NCBI GenBank assembly: GCA_016301865.1
Contig: JAEDOP010000028.1
Span: forward strand, 1 to 7,863
Direction: 5' to 3'
DNA length: 7,863 nucleotides
Origin: Alphaproteobacteria bacterium
Lineage (GTDB): Bacteria > Pseudomonadota > Alphaproteobacteria > Rs-D84
How positions within the stretch are numbered: the stretch's first letter is position 1; the number at the start of each line of letters is the position of its first letter. A program made the position numbers and the translations under genes. The notes beneath the pieces are model-generated. The model ran no database searches, had not been told where the DNA came from, and saw only the letters and a program-made list of their open reading frames with translations. Positions 1 to 5,707 of the stretch are shown here, in pieces.

Positions 1-995
1 CATATTTGTTGGGGCGTACGGCCAAGGTGCATTTGGAATTGGGAAATCTGATTGTTTACCAGGATTTGAATATTCAGGATATAGATTTGTCTGTGGATTT
101 GCGTGAAAATCATGCGCGGATTGATTTGGGTGCATCTGTTGCCGATGGAAGTGTTGATGTTGGAATTGATGCGGATATTGATGATGACGGACGATACCGG
201 TTGCAGTCGGGGGCAATAGGGGAACGCGTTTATGTAGGCGAGATTTTAAAAGAAGTTCATAAAACGGATTTCTTGTCCGAACTGCCGGTGAATTTTGAAT
301 TCTATGTCCGGGCCAACGGTCAGAATTTATCCCAGATTATGCAGACAATAACAGGGCCTGTTTATGTTTATTCTGTTGCACCGGGATATGCGCATTCGGC
401 GTTGGTGTCATATATGTATGGGACTGATTTCTTGACATCGTTGCGACATAGTGTCCAGGATTTGTTTAGTTCTGGAAAGAAGCATAATCAGATAAAAATT
501 TCCTGTGTGGCGATAAATGTAAAGTTGCGTGATGGTGTTTTTGAAACACAAAATGGTGTGGCGATTGAAACAAATGCGATTAATATCCGGTTGGCGGGAA
601 TGCTGGATTTAGGGGGCGAGGAGATGAAATTAGCATTGACGACTGTGCCGGTGCGCGGGTTAAAGTTGTCGTTGACGGGCAATGTTGCTAATTCAATTGA
701 ATTAACGGGCAGTTTGGCAGAACCAACGGTCAGAATCAGTGGCGCCGCCGTTGCGGGCAAGGTTGCATCGGCAACGGGACTGGGGTTGTTGTTGACACCG
801 TTTACAGGCGGGATTGGATTGGTCGCGGGAACGGGTATTGGATTGGTCGCGGGGGATTTGTTGGAAAATTGGTTAGCGGATGGAAAGCCGTGTGAAACGG
901 CTATGGAACGTGGTGCGCCACTGTATCATGATGATCCAGAATGGATGGGGACGCCCATGGCAGAATTGGTTAATTCGGTATTAAAACAAGAATGA
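1..995 (+). CDS. AsmA-like / DUF3971-type envelope protein, C-terminal part (5' end outside window)
   Basis: The reading frame is open from the left edge (first full codon at base 3) to a TGA at 993-995, so about 330 residues of a longer protein are visible. The beta-rich pattern of alternating hydrophobic residues fits the C-terminal AsmA-like region. So does a late block that reads like 'gvfetqngvaIETNAINIRLAGMLDLGGEEMKLALTTVP', followed by 'GLKLSLTGNVANSIELTGSLAEPTVRISG' (fragments of one continuous motif near residues 175-245). The family contains large inner-membrane-anchored periplasmic proteins linked to lipid transport and outer-membrane homeostasis. Near the C-terminus is a glycine-rich hydrophobic hairpin containing an 8-residue in-frame duplication (GLVAG twice). 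The TTG at base 6 is probably internal and not the true start, because homologues are far longer. The family call rests on pattern recognition; the exact subfamily is uncertain. Confidence 0.75.
   Translation, partial: YLLGRTAKVHLELGNLIVYQDLNIQDIDLSVDLRENHARIDLGASVADGSVDVGIDADIDDDGRYRLQSGAIGERVYVGEILKEVHKTDFLSELPVNFEFYVRANGQNLSQIMQTITGPVYVYSVAPGYAHSALVSYMYGTDFLTSLRHSVQDLFSSGKKHNQIKISCVAINVKLRDGVFETQNGVAIETNAINIRLAGMLDLGGEEMKLALTTVPVRGLKLSLTGNVANSIELTGSLAEPTVRISGAAVAGKVASATGLGLLLTPFTGGIGLVAGTGIGLVAGDLLENWLADGKPCETAMERGAPLYHDDPEWMGTPMAELVNSVLKQE
813..853 (+). repeat. 17-bp direct repeat inside the AsmA-like gene
   Basis: ATTGGATTGGTCGCGGG occurs at 813-829 and again at 837-853, a period of 24 bp or 8 codons. 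It duplicates the peptide IGLVAG within the glycine-rich C-terminal hydrophobic segment. This looks like a slippage or local duplication that kept the frame. Confidence 0.85.
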
Positions 996-1106
996 AAAAG
1001 AAAGAAAAATGTTTGATTGGATTGATTTGGCGCACTAATTTATTTCTGCTCCGCTGCTAGGGGTATGGGGTACGATTTTATCTTTTTGGGGTGTTTTTTT
1101 TAGGTC

Positions 1107-1136
1107 TTGCACCGAATCGGGCTTTTTTGGTAAAGT
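1107..1136 (+). promoter_or_regulatory. Candidate dnaN promoter
   Basis: TTGCAC (1107-1112) and TAAAGT (1131-1136) are separated by 18 bp, about 55 bp upstream of the dnaN start. The -35 resembles those proposed for ppa (TTGCAA) and efp (TTGCGT); the -10 is weak. The rest of the 996-1191 gap holds GGGG runs and T-tracts (1060-1100) but no convincing terminator or gene. Confidence 0.4.
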
Positions 1137-1191
1137 GTGGGTAAAAGAGTGTAGGATACACAAATACATATAAGGAAACAGGAGTGTTATA

Positions 1192-2310
1192 ATGGAATTT
1201 TCAGTGTTTCGTCAGGTTTTGATACGTGCGCTGGGGCATATGCAGTCGATTGTGGAAAAGCGTGCGACTTTGCCGATTTTGATGAATGTCAAGATAGAGG
1301 CTGCAGACGATTTGATTTTGTCTGCAACAAATGTGGACTTGGAATTGGTTGAACATGTGGCGGCCGACATTACTCTGGGGGGCAAGATTACTGTGCCGGT
1401 TCAGATGTTGTATGATATTGTCCGCAAATTGCCAGATGATGCCGAGATTTCGTTTAAACAGTCTGGCGACCAGTTGGTTGTGTCCAGTGGGCGTGCGGTG
1501 TTCCGTTTGCCAACATTGCCGGCGGAAAATTTCCCAGCCATGGCGGGCAGTAATTTGACAACAAAGTTCCAGATGACAACCGGGGATTTGGCACACTTGA
1601 TTAACCAGACAAAATTTGCGATTCCAACAGATGATGTGCGTTATCATTTGGGGGGTATCTATTTCCATATCGCAGATGAAGGCGAAGAAAAGAAATTGAC
1701 GGCGGTTGCGACGGACGCCCAGCGTATGGCGTTGTGTGCGATGCCGGCCCCAGTGGGCAGTGTGGATATGCCGTCGGTTATTTTACCACGTCGTGTGATT
1801 GGTGAATTGTCTAAATTGTTGGAAGATGCCAATGTCGATGATGTTTTGGTTGAATTGTCTGATACCAAGGCGCGCTTTACGGTTGGTTCTGCAACATTGA
1901 CCAGCAAATTGGTTGATGCGCAATATCCAAACTATCGCGTTGTTATTCCCAAGGGTAATGACAAGATTGCGATTTTGGACAGAAAACAGTTTATTAATGC
2001 GGTTGACTTGGTTTCAGTTGCCAGTGTTGATAAAACAAAATCGGTTCAGTTGACATTTAGTATGAATAAATTGGTTATTAATGCGTCCAGCCCAGATGCA
2101 GGTACTGCGACCCAGGAATTGGATATTGAGTATAATGGTGACAGTTCGTTCACAGTTGTGTTTAATGTAAAGTTCTTGTTGGATGTCGCCGGCCAGGTCG
2201 AAGGCGAAAAGTTCCAGATGGAAATGCAAGATCCTTTGGCGCCAACAAAAATCAATTCAATTGATAAAGATACGGATGCATTATATGTCTTAATGCCAAT
2301 GAGAATGTAG
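1192..2310 (+). CDS. dnaN: DNA polymerase III beta subunit (sliding clamp)
   Basis: The 372-residue product has the usual length of bacterial beta clamps, which form a dimeric ring around DNA and tether Pol III and other replication or repair proteins. The three repeated clamp domains (about 1-120, 128-250 and 253-372) carry recognisable landmarks. These are the N-terminal 'MEFSVFRQVLIRAL' and 'KRATLPIL' segments, 'YHLGGIYFH' opening the central-domain core, 'ATDAQRMALC' (compare TDGHRLAVC of E. coli), 'YPNYRVVIP' (compare FPDYRRVLP), and the C-terminal 'YVLMPMRM' that lines the peptide-binding cleft. The ATG at 1192 follows AGGAAACAGGAG (1173-1184) at a spacing of 7. dnaA and recF, common neighbours of dnaN, are not visible here. 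The gene ends two codons after the MPMRM motif, directly in front of a strong hairpin terminator. Confidence 0.98.
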   Translation: MEFSVFRQVLIRALGHMQSIVEKRATLPILMNVKIEAADDLILSATNVDLELVEHVAADITLGGKITVPVQMLYDIVRKLPDDAEISFKQSGDQLVVSSGRAVFRLPTLPAENFPAMAGSNLTTKFQMTTGDLAHLINQTKFAIPTDDVRYHLGGIYFHIADEGEEKKLTAVATDAQRMALCAMPAPVGSVDMPSVILPRRVIGELSKLLEDANVDDVLVELSDTKARFTVGSATLTSKLVDAQYPNYRVVIPKGNDKIAILDRKQFINAVDLVSVASVDKTKSVQLTFSMNKLVINASSPDAGTATQELDIEYNGDSSFTVVFNVKFLLDVAGQVEGEKFQMEMQDPLAPTKINSIDKDTDALYVLMPMRM

Positions 2311-2346
2311 TAATTAAAAATCCCCCGATTGGGGGATTTTTAATTA
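2311..2346 (+). terminator. Rho-independent terminator after dnaN (symmetrical)
   Basis: A perfect 16-bp inverted repeat, TAATTAAAAATCCCCC (2311-2326) and its complement (2331-2346), surrounds a GATT loop. The core is five G:C pairs followed by TTTTTAA on the plus strand and the same on the minus strand, so it could stop transcription in both directions. It starts immediately after the dnaN stop codon. Confidence 0.92.
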
Positions 2347-2364
2347 AAGAGCAAATGGCAGAGA

Positions 2365-2486
2365 GCAAAGAGCAATTGATATTAAGACTTGTTGTACCAG
2401 TCCCGAGTCCCGCGCAAGCATTCCGTGCGTGGGTGGAATCAAGCAGGAATAACGTTTTTTCTTTGCGCATTGTTCATTGCTCTTTG
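2365..2486. repeat. Foldback-like intergenic element bounded by inverted CAAAGAGCAAT
   Basis: CAAAGAGCAAT at 2366-2376 recurs in inverted orientation at 2476-2486, bounding about 120 bp. The interior contains a GC-rich stem, CCCGCGCA (2409-2416) against TGCGTGGG (2426-2433, one G:T pair), overlapping an alternative ATTCC/GGAAT pairing (2420-2424/2435-2439), and ends in a T6 run (2455-2460). A 13-bp match, GCAAAGAGCAATT, lies at both 2365-2377 and 5708-5720, so the boundary sequence is dispersed in this genome. No gene is convincing here. It could be a degenerate palindromic repeat, a miniature mobile element or a small RNA; the sequence alone does not decide. Confidence 0.45.
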
Positions 2487-2533
2487 TTTGGTCGACGGGC
2501 AGACCTGGCTAAACTTTTATTTGTCTGAATACA

Positions 2534-2561
2534 TTGCAATTGCATTTTTTTATGATAGAAT
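2534..2561 (+). promoter_or_regulatory. Candidate ppa promoter
   Basis: TTGCAA (2534-2539) and TAGAAT (2556-2561) are separated by 16 bp in an AT-rich stretch, ending about 29 bp before the ppa start codon. This predicts a very short 5' leader that contains the ribosome binding site. Confidence 0.6.
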
Positions 2562-2590
2562 TTGTCAACTAAAAATAAAAGAGGTTATTT

Positions 2591-3133
2591 ATGACATTGG
2601 AAAATTTGGCGCCAGGTAAAATGCCGCCAAAAAAAATGAATGCGATTATTGAGATTCCAGAAAATGGACATGTGAAATATGAAATTGATAAAGAAACCGG
2701 TATGTTAAAGGTTGATCGTATCTTGCATGCACCAATGGCGTATCCGGCGAACTATGGTTATTTTCCGGGAACGTTGGGCGACGATGGCGATCCGTTGGAT
2801 TGTGTGGTTGTGTGTAATTCGCCACTGCGTCCCGGTGTGTTGATTGAGGTGCGTCCAATCGGGGCGCTGTTGATGGAAGATCAGGCGGGTGGTGATGAAA
2901 AAATTATCTGTGTGCCACGCGACAAGATTGACCCATATTACGAAAAGACAGAATTTGTTGAACAGTTGCCGGAAATTCTGCTTTCTAAAATCGAATACTT
3001 TTTCCAGCATTACAAGGATTTGCAACCTAACAAGTGGTCCAAAGTAATGGGTTGGGCGGATCGCGCAACCGCGGACAAGTTGATTATGGACAGTATTGAC
3101 CGGTACTGGGCAAAAAAACGCGAAATGCAATAA
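2591..3133 (+). CDS. ppa: Inorganic pyrophosphatase, family I
   Basis: This cytoplasmic enzyme hydrolyses pyrophosphate to two phosphates with Mg2+, pulling biosynthetic reactions forward. The 180-residue protein matches family I bacterial enzymes in length. The numbering even coincides with E. coli PPase: K29, E31, R43, Y55, the signature D65-G-D67-P-L-D70, D97, D102, K104, and Y141-K142 are all present at the expected positions. The active site therefore looks complete. The ATG at 2591 is preceded by AGAGGT (2580-2585) at a spacing of 5. No hairpin separates it from efp downstream; a promoter starts 5 bp after its stop, so efp may receive read-through as well as its own transcripts. Confidence 0.98.
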   Translation: MTLENLAPGKMPPKKMNAIIEIPENGHVKYEIDKETGMLKVDRILHAPMAYPANYGYFPGTLGDDGDPLDCVVVCNSPLRPGVLIEVRPIGALLMEDQAGGDEKIICVPRDKIDPYYEKTEFVEQLPEILLSKIEYFFQHYKDLQPNKWSKVMGWADRATADKLIMDSIDRYWAKKREMQ

Positions 3134-3137
3134 TTGC

Positions 3138-3165
3138 TTGCGTTTGCGTTGGATATTTTTATAAT
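3138..3165 (+). promoter_or_regulatory. efp promoter
   Basis: TTGCGT (3138-3143) and a consensus TATAAT (3160-3165) are 16 bp apart, starting 5 bp after the ppa stop codon and ending 30 bp before the efp start. Confidence 0.65.
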
Positions 3166-3195
3166 CAAATCAATTAATTAAAAGGGGTATTAAAA

Positions 3196-3765
3196 ATGGC
3201 ATCTTATATTGCAAATGATATGCGTGTGGGTTGGGTGATTTCGCATAACGGTAAACGTTATTCTGTAACATCGATTACCAAGGTTAAACCAGGCAAAGGT
3301 GGCGCGTTTGTTCAGGCCGACCTGCGCGATATTGATTCGGGTAACAAGGGTGGTGATCGTTGGCGTGCCGAAGACAAGGTTGAAAAACTGATGGTCGAAG
3401 ATTTTGATTGTCAGTATCTGTATGCTGATGGAACGGATGCGTTCTTTATGAATCTGTCTGATTATGAACAGTTTACAATGCCGGTGGATTCACTGGGTGA
3501 ATCTATGAAATTCTTGGCACCGGAAATGGTGGTCAAGGCGAACTTTGTCGAAGGTCAGCCTGTTTCTATTTCGTTGCCGAAAACTGTTGTCGCAATTGTC
3601 GAAGAAACAGAACCGGCATTAAAGGGTCAGACTGTATCGTCCAGTGGTGGTAAACCCGCCATTTTGGACAATGGTGTTCGTGTTCAGGTTCCGTTATTTA
3701 TCGAACAGGGTGAAAAGATTGTTGTAAATACTGAAACGTTAGAATACGTCGAACGGGCAAAATAA
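3196..3765 (+). CDS. efp: Translation elongation factor P
   Basis: EF-P binds between the P and E sites of stalled ribosomes and promotes peptide bond formation at polyproline stretches. The 189-residue protein has the family length and three-domain layout: a KOW-like N-terminal domain (about 3-62), an OB domain (about 66-125) and a second OB-like domain (about 130-187). The last includes the characteristic 'KPAILDNGVRVQVPLFIEQG' segment and the closing 'TLEYVERA'. The tip loop reads VKPGKGGAF with lysine at position 34, the residue that receives (R)-beta-lysine in E. coli. This points to a Lys-type EF-P and not an Arg32 rhamnosylated type; the modifying enzymes (EpmA/EpmB) are not in the window. 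The ATG at 3196 follows AAGGGG (3182-3187) at a spacing of 8. Confidence 0.97.
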   Translation: MASYIANDMRVGWVISHNGKRYSVTSITKVKPGKGGAFVQADLRDIDSGNKGGDRWRAEDKVEKLMVEDFDCQYLYADGTDAFFMNLSDYEQFTMPVDSLGESMKFLAPEMVVKANFVEGQPVSISLPKTVVAIVEETEPALKGQTVSSSGGKPAILDNGVRVQVPLFIEQGEKIVVNTETLEYVERAK

Positions 3766-3877
3766 AAAAATTAAATATAATGGCATATCTAAAGCGGGTT
3801 GGCAATGGCTCATGTACGTTTGTGTACACTACGCCATTTCCAACCCGTTTATCTATACCATTATCTTTAATTTTTTT
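3764..3877. repeat. Long foldback: 54-nt imperfect inverted repeat after efp, candidate terminator or miniature element
   Basis: Arms 3764-3817 and 3824-3877 are complementary at about 46 of 54 positions around a 6-nt loop (GTTTGT, 3818-3823). The stem opens with A7 TTAAA and closes with TTTAA T7, with long paired blocks CGGGTTGG and AATGGC. The interruptions are one bulged G (3794), a few mismatches and a small internal loop near the tip. The left arm begins within the efp stop codon. The 3' T7 run makes a terminator role plausible, but the stem is several times longer than the other terminators in this window. It may instead be a miniature inverted-repeat element, or a structured RNA 3' end that an RNase III-type enzyme could cut. 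Confidence 0.8.
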
Positions 3878-3908
3878 GTTTCAAGTGCAAGGGGGGTAAT
3901 TATATTAT

Positions 3909-3937
3909 TTGAAATGTGGTTATTTTTGTGATAAAAT
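3909..3937 (+). promoter_or_regulatory. Promoter of the pilin-like gene
   Basis: TTGAAA (3909-3914) and TAAAAT (3932-3937) are separated by 17 bp, ending 25 bp before the chosen ATG. The upstream in-frame TTG at 3909 is the -35 box itself, which argues against translation starting there. Confidence 0.65.
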
Positions 3938-3962
3938 GTTGGAAAAGGTAAAGGGGTTCTAT

Positions 3963-4328
3963 ATGAAAAAACTGATGAAAAGATTGAATTTTGCAATTAT
4001 TGGTGTAATGGCGTCTGTGTCATCTTCGATGGCGGCGGGTAGTGCAAATGATGCGTTGTGTATGCTGGCGGAAAAGTTTGCTGATATTTTTGAAATTATT
4101 CAGACTTTGGCATTTGTTGGCGCGGGTATCACGATTGCCGGTTGGGCATGGGGTTATATTTCCGGTGGCAAGGCGATTAATCCAACCGATGAAGTGAAAA
4201 ACAAGGGTATCCCAATGTTGATTGGGTTTATCCTGTTGTTTGGTATTGGTACAGTGTTGAGCATCTTTATGACCATGACAGGTGAAGGTGGGCCTATGAA
4301 CTGTGTGCCACAATTCTTTGGAAATTAA
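3963..4328 (+). CDS. Small secreted two-helix protein, VirB2/TrbC pilin-like (tentative)
   Basis: The 121-residue product has a Sec signal peptide (KKLMKRLN basic start, hydrophobic 9-20, likely cleavage after SSMAA, residue 24). Two hydrophobic helices follow (about 44-63 and 83-106), separated by a short polar loop 'GGKAINPTDEVKNKG'. This small size with a cleaved leader and two membrane segments is the layout of VirB2/TrbC major pilins of type IV secretion systems. One cysteine lies near each end of the mature chain (C33, C114) and could form a disulfide. No other secretion gene is nearby, so a pilin role is unproven; it may be an orphan or an unrelated small membrane protein. The ATG at 3963 follows AAGGGG (3951-3956) at a spacing of 6, and an upstream TTG start was rejected. 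The gene has its own promoter and terminator, so it is monocistronic. Confidence 0.55.
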   Translation: MKKLMKRLNFAIIGVMASVSSSMAAGSANDALCMLAEKFADIFEIIQTLAFVGAGITIAGWAWGYISGGKAINPTDEVKNKGIPMLIGFILLFGIGTVLSIFMTMTGEGGPMNCVPQFFGN

Positions 4329-4332
4329 AATC

Positions 4333-4356
4333 AATCCCGCGTAATGCGGGATTTTT
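4333..4356 (+). terminator. Terminator after the pilin-like gene, shared with the convergent dinD-like gene
   Basis: AATCCCGC (4333-4340) pairs perfectly with GCGGGATT (4346-4353) around a GTAAT loop and runs into T5 (4352-4356). On the opposite strand the stem is followed by GATTTTAATTT, so it may also end the minus-strand transcript whose last codon is at 4371. Confidence 0.85.
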
Positions 4357-4370
4357 ACTTTTTGTGTATT

Positions 4371-5318
4371 TTATCTTATTTTTTCGTTGCTGTATTTTAA
4401 TATGAAATCGCGTTCGGTGCGCATTAATTGTGATTGAACCTGGGATACGGGGGTGGGGTGAATATCTTGTTCGGGGCTGATTGATGTGTCGTGAATTTCG
4501 CGAACGCGGGCGTTGGTCAATTCATGATACAGGATTTGTTCAAATGTGGCCAGATTTGGTTTGGGGGTGCGCTTGAAATGTTCAATTGCGTTATGTATCG
4601 CGTTTATGCGGGCGTTTAATGTGGCGGCCCCCATATAGTTTGCCAATGGATCGTTCGGTTTGATTTGTATGCGATGCATTTCTTTTAAATCGTTTGCGGT
4701 AGAGTTATAAAAGAATGCGCGTGTCATCGCGTGGTTGAATTTGCGATAGTCGGCATTGTATTTCTTTAATATACCGGCGATAATTTTTTCGTATCTGGTT
4801 AATTGCTCGCGCAGGTGGACGCGGGCAAATTGGTACGATAAATTTTTCATGTCGTTAAATTTCATGTGTGGATTTATAATCGGTGAAATGAAATATGTGC
4901 GCGAAAATATCATTGCGGGTTTGTTGCGTGACATGCACCAACATGCATAGCGTGACAGGCGCAGATCTTTTGCATTTTTGGATGTGTTGCAGTCCAGTGT
5001 ATATTCATGGCGAATGGTTGCGACGTGTCCGTCATAGAATTGCAGGTCTGTGCGTACCAGTTGTGGTGTTGCGCGATTTGATTTCTGTGGAACTGGCATT
5101 GCCAGATTTTCCCACGCGTGTGCGTTCATGTTTGGTGCAATTGGAAAATAGTGTTCGCCAAACAGGTTGTGTAAATCTGAATAATACCAATATTCACTGT
5201 GTATGGTTGGGGTGTCGGTACATAAATCTGGGAACAGGCTGAATTGGGTGTCTTCGTCAATGCGGTGGCGTTTGGCATTCAGGGTTTCAAATATGACGGA
5301 TTTTTTTGGTAATGCCAT
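4371..5318 (-). CDS. DinD-like protein (DNA-damage-inducible protein D family)
   Basis: The 315-residue protein is somewhat longer than E. coli DinD (about 274). Similarity is visible in two blocks. The first is 'KDLRLSRYACWCMSRNK' with a following TYF (residues 117-143), matching the LSRYACYL..QTYFA core of DinD. The second is 190-250, ending in 'LANYMGAATLNARINAIHNA', matching the LDHMGSTELAANLFRATQ helix region. An N-terminal SEYWYYSDLHNLFG (41-54) resembles the Bro-N-like start of the family, and the C-terminal tail from 280 is variable. In E. coli, DinD is LexA-controlled and interferes with RecA filaments; the same role here is inference. The gene lies 17 bp behind an RHH gene, with AAGGA (plus-strand complement 5326-5330) 7 bp before its ATG, so both are probably one transcript. 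No LexA-type GTTC direct repeat was found upstream. Confidence 0.72.
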   Translation of the reverse strand: MALPKKSVIFETLNAKRHRIDEDTQFSLFPDLCTDTPTIHSEYWYYSDLHNLFGEHYFPIAPNMNAHAWENLAMPVPQKSNRATPQLVRTDLQFYDGHVATIRHEYTLDCNTSKNAKDLRLSRYACWCMSRNKPAMIFSRTYFISPIINPHMKFNDMKNLSYQFARVHLREQLTRYEKIIAGILKKYNADYRKFNHAMTRAFFYNSTANDLKEMHRIQIKPNDPLANYMGAATLNARINAIHNAIEHFKRTPKPNLATFEQILYHELTNARVREIHDTSISPEQDIHPTPVSQVQSQLMRTERDFILKYSNEKIR

Positions 5319-5335
5319 GGGTGTTTCCTTTGGGG

Positions 5336-5560
5336 TTATTTGCCGTCTTCGATATTGGCCAGCGAATATAAAACAGATGATATCAGTGATTGATAGGGGA
5401 CGTGTTGTGTGTCGGCCAGTTCCTTGATTTTGTCCAGGATGGGGCGCGGAATGCGCATGTTGATGACACAGTCTGATTTGTTAAACGCCTTGTATGCGGC
5501 GTATTCTTTTAACAATGTTTCGATGTTCATAATGAACAATTGTTGCATAACGTTTGGCAT
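5336..5560 (-). CDS. Ribbon-helix-helix (CopG antitoxin-type) DNA-binding protein
   Basis: This is a 74-residue protein. The N-terminal 30 residues are helical and may oligomerise or bind a partner. Residues 31-69 are a ribbon-helix-helix fold: strand 'CVINMRI' (31-37), first helix 'PILDKIKELAD' (40-50), turn HVP, and second helix 'YQSLISSVLYSLAN' (56-69). The wording 'IPYQTLISSxLxxY', here VPYQSLISSVLYSL, is typical of CopG-type antitoxins of type II modules. RHH dimers insert the beta ribbon into the major groove at short palindromes. The ATG at 5560 was chosen because AGAGGA (complement of 5567-5572) sits 6 bp upstream; the TTG at 5566 abuts that site and is unlikely. The first gene of a two-gene unit with the dinD-like gene, it lies directly downstream of a 12-bp-periodic operator-like array. 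Confidence 0.82.
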   Translation of the reverse strand: MPNVMQQLFIMNIETLLKEYAAYKAFNKSDCVINMRIPRPILDKIKELADTQHVPYQSLISSVLYSLANIEDGK

Positions 5561-5572
5561 GGACAATCCTCT

Positions 5573-5668
5573 ATACCGACCACAATACCGCGGTCATTAC
5601 AATGCACTATACCAATGTAAATACAATTGTCAATACAAATATATTTACGTCTGTAATTACGGTTGTGT
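5573..5668. promoter_or_regulatory. Eight tandem 12-bp palindromic boxes (candidate RHH operator array)
   Basis: On the plus strand TAC begins at 5574, 5586, 5598, 5610, 5622, 5634, 5646 and 5658, exactly every 12 bp, and is invariant in all eight units. The aligned units give roughly WTACVRNTGTMW. The right half GT (unit positions 9-10) is present in five of eight, making units such as TTACGTCTGTAA (5645-5656) and ATACCAATGTAA (5609-5620) inverted repeats. The array covers the whole minus-strand promoter and ends next to the RHH ribosome binding site. It is best read as a cooperative operator bound by RHH dimers, one per 12-bp box. The repeat period is directly visible; the binding protein is inferred. 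Confidence 0.75.
5606..5633 (-). promoter_or_regulatory. Near-consensus promoter of the RHH/dinD-like operon
   Basis: Reading the minus strand, TTGACA (5633 to 5628) and TATAGT (5611 to 5606) are separated by 16 bp, the closest match to the sigma70 consensus in the window. The -10 lies in the third and fourth 12-bp boxes and the -35 in the fifth and sixth, so occupancy of the boxes should block RNA polymerase. The leader to the ATG at 5560 is about 40 nt. Confidence 0.75.
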
Positions 5669-5707
5669 TGTGGGGTGTGTGGGCGGGTGTAAATCAATGC
5701 GCAAACC

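Noticed and set aside
1050..1100. G-quadruplex in the dnaN upstream region
   Set aside because: Only three GGGG runs are close together, with long uneven loops; four are needed for a convincing intramolecular structure.
2383..2460. tRNA or tRNA remnant between dnaN and ppa
   Set aside because: No T-loop GTTCRA, no acceptor pairing and no cloverleaf could be drawn on either strand.
2389..2619. A 76-residue plus-strand frame with a hydrophobic segment between dnaN and ppa
   Set aside because: It starts at a TTG without a ribosome binding site, runs through the palindromic element and the ppa promoter, and overlaps the first codons of ppa.
3909..3962. N-terminal extension of the pilin-like protein from TTG 3909
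   Set aside because: The TTG is the -35 box of the likely promoter, and the extension would bury the signal peptide. ATG 3963 has AAGGGG at good spacing.
4895..5242. Plus-strand frame of 115 residues opposite the dinD-like gene
   Set aside because: Its composition (many Cys, Arg, Trp) is typical of an antisense shadow, and the minus-strand frame has clear family motifs and a ribosome binding site.
5573..5668. A CRISPR array or plasmid-type origin iterons
   Set aside because: The units are only 12 bp with no spacers and no cas genes, and there is no replication initiator gene nearby. An operator fits the adjacent RHH gene better.
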